This document shows positions 59,640-64,000 of a stretch of DNA of 64,000 bases, in pieces. The DNA comes from Agapanthus africanus (taxonomy: Eukaryota; Streptophyta; Magnoliopsida; Asparagales; Amaryllidaceae). The notes beneath the pieces are model-generated. The model saw nothing but the letters and a program-made list of their open reading frames with translations. It made no database searches and was not told the origin of the DNA. Every line of letters begins with the position of its first letter. The stretch's first letter is position 1. Location: NCBI GenBank assembly GCA_030015575.1, contig JASDDO010000006.1:104958045-105022044 (forward strand). Reading direction: 5' to 3'. A program made the position numbers and the translations under genes.

Positions 59640-60060
59640 GATTGACGGATGATTAGGACGAGTATCCCAACCTTCTTAAGAAATAGCGATGGCTTAGGCC
59701 GCAGGTTCAGATCTGCTGCCTAAGACTTTCCAACTCTATAAGCCGTGGTGGTCTCATAGAGACTTTTCTCCCTACGGATCGAGAGGATCTCGTAGGTGGA
59801 TTTTCTCCTTAGGAATCGTGAGGATTCCTAACTGTGGTTTTCTCTCATAGGTCGTAAGGATCTTATAAGAGAATTCTTCCCTCTTACGAGTCGAGAGGAC
59901 CCGTAAGTGGTTGTTTCCCTCTTCGTCGAAACTCGACTTTGGAGAGTGAGACCCGTGAATAGTATGCAAGAGACCATTTTGGATTGACTTGCAGGGCCCC
60001 ATTGCTCAGGAAGCAAGTTTTTTAATCCTTGCTGCCCGGGACTTTATCTTGCAAGGTGGA
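59640..60060. repeat. Irregular 30-35 bp repeats, array 1
   Basis: Units of the form TTTCTCC...GTCGTGAGGATC...TAGGTGG recur imperfectly. The same type returns at 61380-61910, on the far side of the 158-bp array. Confidence 0.7.
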
Positions 60061-60089
60061 ACGAATCGAGAACTCTCTCACGGAGACAG

Positions 60090-60800
60090 TGCTGGTTCTG
60101 TGAGTTGACGCGGGTTGGGAGGCTCTCGTCACGGAGTATTTGTATCCGCGAGTCGAGGAGTTTGCTAGGGATTATTTGTTTCCCAAGAGCCAAGGATTAT
60201 TTGTTTCCTTGGGGTTTGAAACGAGTCGAGGATTCCTACGGAGGCACTGGTGGCTCTGCGGGTCGACGCGGATCAGAAGGCTCTCGTCAAGGAGTGTCTG
60301 TATCCGTGAGTCGAGGAATTTGCTAGGGATTATTTGTTTCCCAAGCGCCAAGGATTATTTGTTTCCTTGGGGTTTGAAACCAGTCGAGGATTCCTACGGA
60401 GGAACTGGTGGCTCTGCGGGTCGACGCGGATCAGAAGGCTCTCGTCAAGGAGTGTTTGTATCCGTGAGTCGAGGAATTTGCTAGGGATTATTTGTTTCCC
60501 AAGCGCCAAGGATTATTTGTTTCCTTGGAGTTTGAAACGAGTCGAGGATTCCTACGGAGGCATTGGTGGCTCTGCGGGTCGACGCGGATCAGAAGGCTTT
60601 CGTCAAGGAGTGTTTGTATCCGTGAGTCGAGAAGTTTTGCTAGGGATTATTTGTTTCCCAAGCGCCAAGGATTATTTGTTTCCTTGGGGTTTGAAATGAG
60701 TCGAGGATTCCTACGGAGGCACTGGTGGCTCTGCGGGTCGACGCGGATCAGAAGTCTCTCGTCAAGGAGTGTTTGTATCCGTGAGTCGAGGAATTTGCTG
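60090..60800. repeat. 158-bp tandem repeat, about 4.5 copies
   Basis: TTTGCTAGGGATTATTTGTT starts at 60161, 60319, 60477 and 60636 (period 158-159). Each unit carries a duplicated AAGGATTATTTGTTTCC-like core. Open frames across the array are by-products of the repeat. Confidence 0.93.
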
Positions 60801-61029
60801 AAGATAATGGTTTCTTCGGAGTTGGACTGAACCGTCGATATTTGGCTCCGTCTTCTGGCGAAGCCTGTTGGGAAAGTATGGTTCCTTCTTTGTTTACGCC
60901 GTTGGATTGTATACAGGGATCGATGTGATCTTAACTGTAGGGCCAAAGTTTTATCATTTCTTCTTTTTATTTTATTTTATTTCCGCGATGCTCTATCATT
61001 TCAGCTTTTATATCGTGAAGGTCGCGACT

Positions 61030-61210
61030 GCCCAATCATTTCGGCTATTTTTCGCGGTGCCCAATCATTTCGGCTATTTGTTTTATTTTTACCCGTCGCT
61101 TTTTATTACGGGTTGCCCAATCATTTCGGCTATTTTGCATGCATACATTTTACCTGTTGCTTTTTATTGCAAGCTGCCCCATCATTTCGGCTATTTTGCA
61201 TGCATGTGCG
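61030..61210. repeat. CCAATCATTTCGGCTATTT repeats
   Basis: Four or five copies of GCCCAATCATTTCGGCTATT with variable spacing. Confidence 0.85.
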
Positions 61211-61379
61211 GCCTACTGGCTTTTTCGCCGTTAACCTGAAATTAGACACCGATTTCGGCATTAGCACCGCTACAACTGGGATATTGCCAGGAGAGAATCA
61301 TCATTTGCCTCTGTCGTTGTCGAACAAAGGAGGCTTAGCGACCAGGGTTAGGGTCCTGTCGGCTAAGGCTTTTGACTTC

Positions 61380-61910
61380 ATGGGCCGTAAGGGTCTCATG
61401 AAGGTATTTCTCCCTGCAAGTCGTGAGGATCTTGTAGGTGTATTTTCTCCTTAGGGGTCGTTAGGATCCCTAAGTGTTTGTTTCTATGTAAGTCGTAAGG
61501 ATCCTACAGGAGGGCTTTCTCCTTGTAAGTCGAGAGGATTTACAAGGGTTGTTTACCATGCAAACATATCCCTAGTTTCAGATGGGACTCAGTTAGGGAA
61601 ATGTTTATTCGCGCCCGTGGATTGTATACAAGGGTCAATACTGAGCCACTTGTAGGGCAATATTGGAAGTTTGTGGGGGTTTGCTTAAGCACAGGTTTAG
61701 GTCTCTGTAACTTAAGACTTTCAAATCTTATGGGCCGTGGGGGTCCCATAAGAGAGTTCTCCTTACGAGTCGTGAGGATCTCGAAAGTGTATTTTCTCCT
61801 TAGGAATCGTGGGGATCCCTAAGTGTGTTTCTCCTTTGTTTGTCGTAAGGATCTCACGCAGGAGGTTTCTCCTTACAAGGTCGAGAGGACCCTATAAGCG
61901 TCCTAAACAA
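61380..61910. repeat. Irregular 30-35 bp repeats, array 2
   Basis: Same family as 59640-60060 (TTCTCCTTA, then GTCGTGAGGATC). Confidence 0.7.
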
Positions 61911-62372
61911 GGTTGCGCCCTTTCAGGTTTTCACAAACACTCGCCGGTAGCCCAGCTGTTTTTACTCACGGAGCCCTTTCGGGTTTTCATCCGCGCCCAT
62001 TTTGCTTATGGACATATCGTTTTTTTTATTCTTTTTATTTTTTCCTTTATTTTTTTCTTTTTTTTTACGAGGTCGTGCCCTTTCGGGTTTTCACGAACAC
62101 TCGCCGGTAGCCCTGCTGTTTTTACTAACGGAGCCCTTTCGGGTTTTCATCCGCGCCCATTTTGCTTATGGACAGACCGTTTTTTTTATTCTTTATATTT
62201 TTTTCCTTTCTTTTTTTCTTTTTTTTTTACGAGGTCGCGCCCTTTCGGGTTTTCACGAACACTCGCCGGTAGCCCCTTCTGTTTTTACTCACGGAGCCCT
62301 TTCGGGTTTTCATCCGTGCCCTTTTTGCTTATGGACATACCGTTTTATTTATTATATATATATTTTTTATTT
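61905..62372. repeat. 160-bp tandem repeat, about three copies
   Basis: CGCCGGTAGCC at 61942, 62102 and 62264. Each unit has two CCCTTTCGGGTTTTCA blocks and a long T-rich stretch. Part of the element's 3' noncoding zone. Confidence 0.92.
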
Positions 62373-62560
62373 ATTTTTATTCATCTCATCAGCCCAAGGA
62401 TGCTGTGGTAGTAGCTTAAAGACGTTTTTGTCTGCTATTAGTTTTAGGACATTTCGGTCCGTTGTTGAGAAGGTTGGCTATTCTTTATGAAGCTTGAGCT
62501 TAGGAAGATAGCGAGCGGACATAGTCGTCGTCATCCATCATTGACCTAGGCTGTGGCTCA

Positions 62561-64000
62561 TTAAGCGTAATATTTCTTTAGGAAGCGACCGTTTATTGGT
62601 CTGAAAGGCCTTTCGCCGTGCATGTCGATGAGTAGATAGGCTCCACCTTGGTAGACTGTATCTATGATGTACGGGCCTTCATAGTTGGGCTTAAATTTTC
62701 CCCGCTTGGCGCGATTGGGGATCATAGGCCTTTTGACCACTAGCACGAGTTCACCTTGACGGAATGTCCTCGGTCGGGTCAATCTTTCGTATGAGCGCGT
62801 CATCTTTGCTTTATAAGCTTCCAGATTTTGCTGTGCTAGGAGCCGGATTTCATCAAGGGCATCAAGCTCTTCAAACCGAAGGTGAGCATTTTCTTCGTTT
62901 GTCAGTTCGTAGTGGACTGCCACTCGTAGAGAGGGTAATTCTATCTCTAGAGGGAGTACTGCTTTCGTCCCAAATACCAACGCGTACGGCGTTGTGTTTG
63001 TGGCCGTTTTAATTGTAGTTCGATATGCCCAAAGAGCCTCTTGCAATCTTTCGTGCCAATCTCTTTTATTTCGTGACACCGTTTTCTTCACGATCTTCGT
63101 CAAGGTCTTATTGAAGGCCTCAGCTAGACCATTAGCTCGCGGATTATAAACTGAGGAATATCTCCAGTCTATATTATGCTGTTGCGCAAAGCGACTAATC
63201 TTGTGGCTTCTGTAGGCTGGCCCGTTATCGGAGATGATCCGTCGCGGAGTTCCAAACCGATATATGACGTGCGTTTTGAAGAAGTGGAGGATATTTTCTG
63301 TCTTCACTTCTCTTAACGGTATTGCTTCTGCCCACTTAGAGAAGTAGTCAGTCGCCGCTAGGATGAAACGATGTCCCTTAGACGATGCTGGTTCGATAGG
63401 GCCAACTATATCAGTCCCCCACATTTCGAATGGCCAGCTAGCCACTGTTGGGTGTAGCGGATTTGGATGTTGATGGATGAAGTCCCCATGAATTTGGCAT
63501 GAGTGGCATTGCTTCGCATATTCGATGCAGTCCTGAATCATCGTGGGCCAGTAGTAGCCCATCCGTTTTATTTTCAACTTCATCTTAGGGCCTGCTTGAT
63601 GAGAACCGCAGAGTCCGTCGTGAACTTCTTGGACGACTCTTTTCTCTTCGTCAGGTCCTAAGCATCTCAGCCATAAAGAATCAAATGACCTCTTGTACAG
63701 GGTATCGTTGACAAAGGCGAAAGACAGGGCTCGTTTCGCGAGCTGATGTCTTGTGGACGCTTCTTCAGGCACTTGGTGGGTCTTAAAGTAGTCTATGAAG
63801 ACTTCCCTCCAGTCCTCGGCCTTCTCATGGTCTTTTATTTGTAGGGTCGTCTGCTCAGTCGCTCCCTTTTCTTTATATGATTCTGGAGGTATTTCTGCCG
63901 GGGCGAGTACTCGACGGCTTTGTACCACGATTCTAACGTCATCGAGGTTCTCATCAGCCAATTCTTTAGCAAGTTTGGCCAGTGCGCCCGCTTTGCTGTT
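62561..64000 (-). CDS. Tat-lineage Pol C-terminus: RNase H end and integrase (partial)
   Basis: Open from the window edge to TAA at 62561-62563, 479 codons. It begins NSKAGALAKLAKELAD, the C-terminal end of RNase H. Numbering from the Met at 63961: zinc-binding H2C2 at His114, His121, Cys152 and Cys155; GYYWPTM at 135-141; catalytic DDE at Asp184 (WGTDIVGP), Asp245 (ISDNGPAY) and Glu281 (NGLAEAF), with 35 residues between the last two. A C-terminal GPY/F-type module reads GKFKPNYEGPYIID at 421-434, then LKKYYA at the end. No stop or shift is seen, so this part looks intact and could be active. Integrase inserts the element's DNA copy into the genome. Confidence 0.95.
   Translation of the reverse strand, partial: NSKAGALAKLAKELADENLDDVRIVVQSRRVLAPAEIPPESYKEKGATEQTTLQIKDHEKAEDWREVFIDYFKTHQVPEEASTRHQLAKRALSFAFVNDTLYKRSFDSLWLRCLGPDEEKRVVQEVHDGLCGSHQAGPKMKLKIKRMGYYWPTMIQDCIEYAKQCHSCQIHGDFIHQHPNPLHPTVASWPFEMWGTDIVGPIEPASSKGHRFILAATDYFSKWAEAIPLREVKTENILHFFKTHVIYRFGTPRRIISDNGPAYRSHKISRFAQQHNIDWRYSSVYNPRANGLAEAFNKTLTKIVKKTVSRNKRDWHERLQEALWAYRTTIKTATNTTPYALVFGTKAVLPLEIELPSLRVAVHYELTNEENAHLRFEELDALDEIRLLAQQNLEAYKAKMTRSYERLTRPRTFRQGELVLVVKRPMIPNRAKRGKFKPNYEGPYIIDTVYQGGAYLLIDMHGERPFRPINGRFLKKYYA

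Larger units (their letters stand above)
51093..64000 (-). mobile_element. Tat-lineage gypsy element, 3' half, with antisense gene
   Basis: In element order (right to left): RNase H end and integrase (64000-62561), tandem-repeat-rich noncoding zone (62560-59560), a gene on the opposite strand (59462-54568), and an LTR-like promoter region (about 54.4 to 51.1 kb). Tat-lineage elements are known to carry extra antisense ORFs between pol and the 3' LTR, some with plant mobile domains (Steinbauerova and colleagues' survey of extra ORFs). The left end near 51093 (TGTTCCCC) is only a candidate, and the LTR's right end could not be fixed. Confidence 0.65.

Noticed and set aside
60105-60830. Plus-strand frames of 110-120 codons with repeated RGFLRRHWWLCG
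   Set aside because: They lie over the 158-bp array, are open in several frames and are unlike any protein I know.
61809-62490. Phe-rich frames of 160-200 codons resembling membrane proteins
   Set aside because: Produced by T-rich 160-bp repeats; hydrophobicity reflects poly-T runs.

Overview
The window is plant nuclear DNA made almost entirely of LTR retrotransposons. I see no host protein gene, rRNA or functional tRNA. The elements are Ty1/copia and Ty3/gypsy types of flowering plants: primer sites matching initiator-Met and Asp tRNAs, a Tat-type integrase, Athila-like noncoding structure, and an antisense gene with a plant mobile domain. The species cannot be named from the sequence.

Region 1-38711 is a nest read from target-site duplications (TSDs) and matched ends. 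Copia-2 (3384-13769, minus) has two 2225-bp LTRs that differ at three bases. It sits in a solo copia LTR, Copia-3 (3160-15729, TSD GTGTG). That LTR sits in Copia-1 (plus; 5' LTR remnant 1-617, 3' LTR 19150-21359). Copia-1 interrupts a large gypsy LTR (21360-24831), which interrupts another (tail 24832-25678). The last looks like the 5' LTR of an element whose 3' LTR is 29626-33976. Between those two lies a separate solo LTR (26039-29183, TSD AGACA). The whole stack adjoins a minus-strand copia copy (Copia-4, 33977-38711) that is cut off in mid element.

Region 38712-46219 holds a decayed Tat-type RNase H/integrase piece and a copia 3' LTR (Copia-5). The copia LTR is split by a 4147-bp solo gypsy LTR (40534-44680, TSD ATGAT). 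From 46220 an Athila-like, apparently non-autonomous element begins: LTR, Asp-tRNA primer site, and a Pro/Ser-rich ORF of unknown function.

From about 51.1 kb to the end is the 3' half of a minus-strand Tat-lineage gypsy element. An intact RNase H end plus integrase ORF (62561-64000) is followed by a 3' noncoding zone full of tandem repeats. Next, on the opposite strand, comes a multi-exon gene with a plant mobile domain (54568-59462). Last is an LTR-like promoter region with two oppositely oriented, nearly identical TATA modules flanking a G-box minisatellite. Antisense extra ORFs between pol and the 3' LTR are known in Tat elements; the divergent promoter and the all-phase-1 exon structure are the most interesting points here.

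The copia copies share an unusual layout: LTRs of about 2.2 kb, about 2.5-3 kb of noncoding leader where gag should be, and a pol relic with the same stop codon in two copies. The youngest copy moved very recently, so this looks like a defective family mobilised in trans. Its leader carries two conserved foldable structures.
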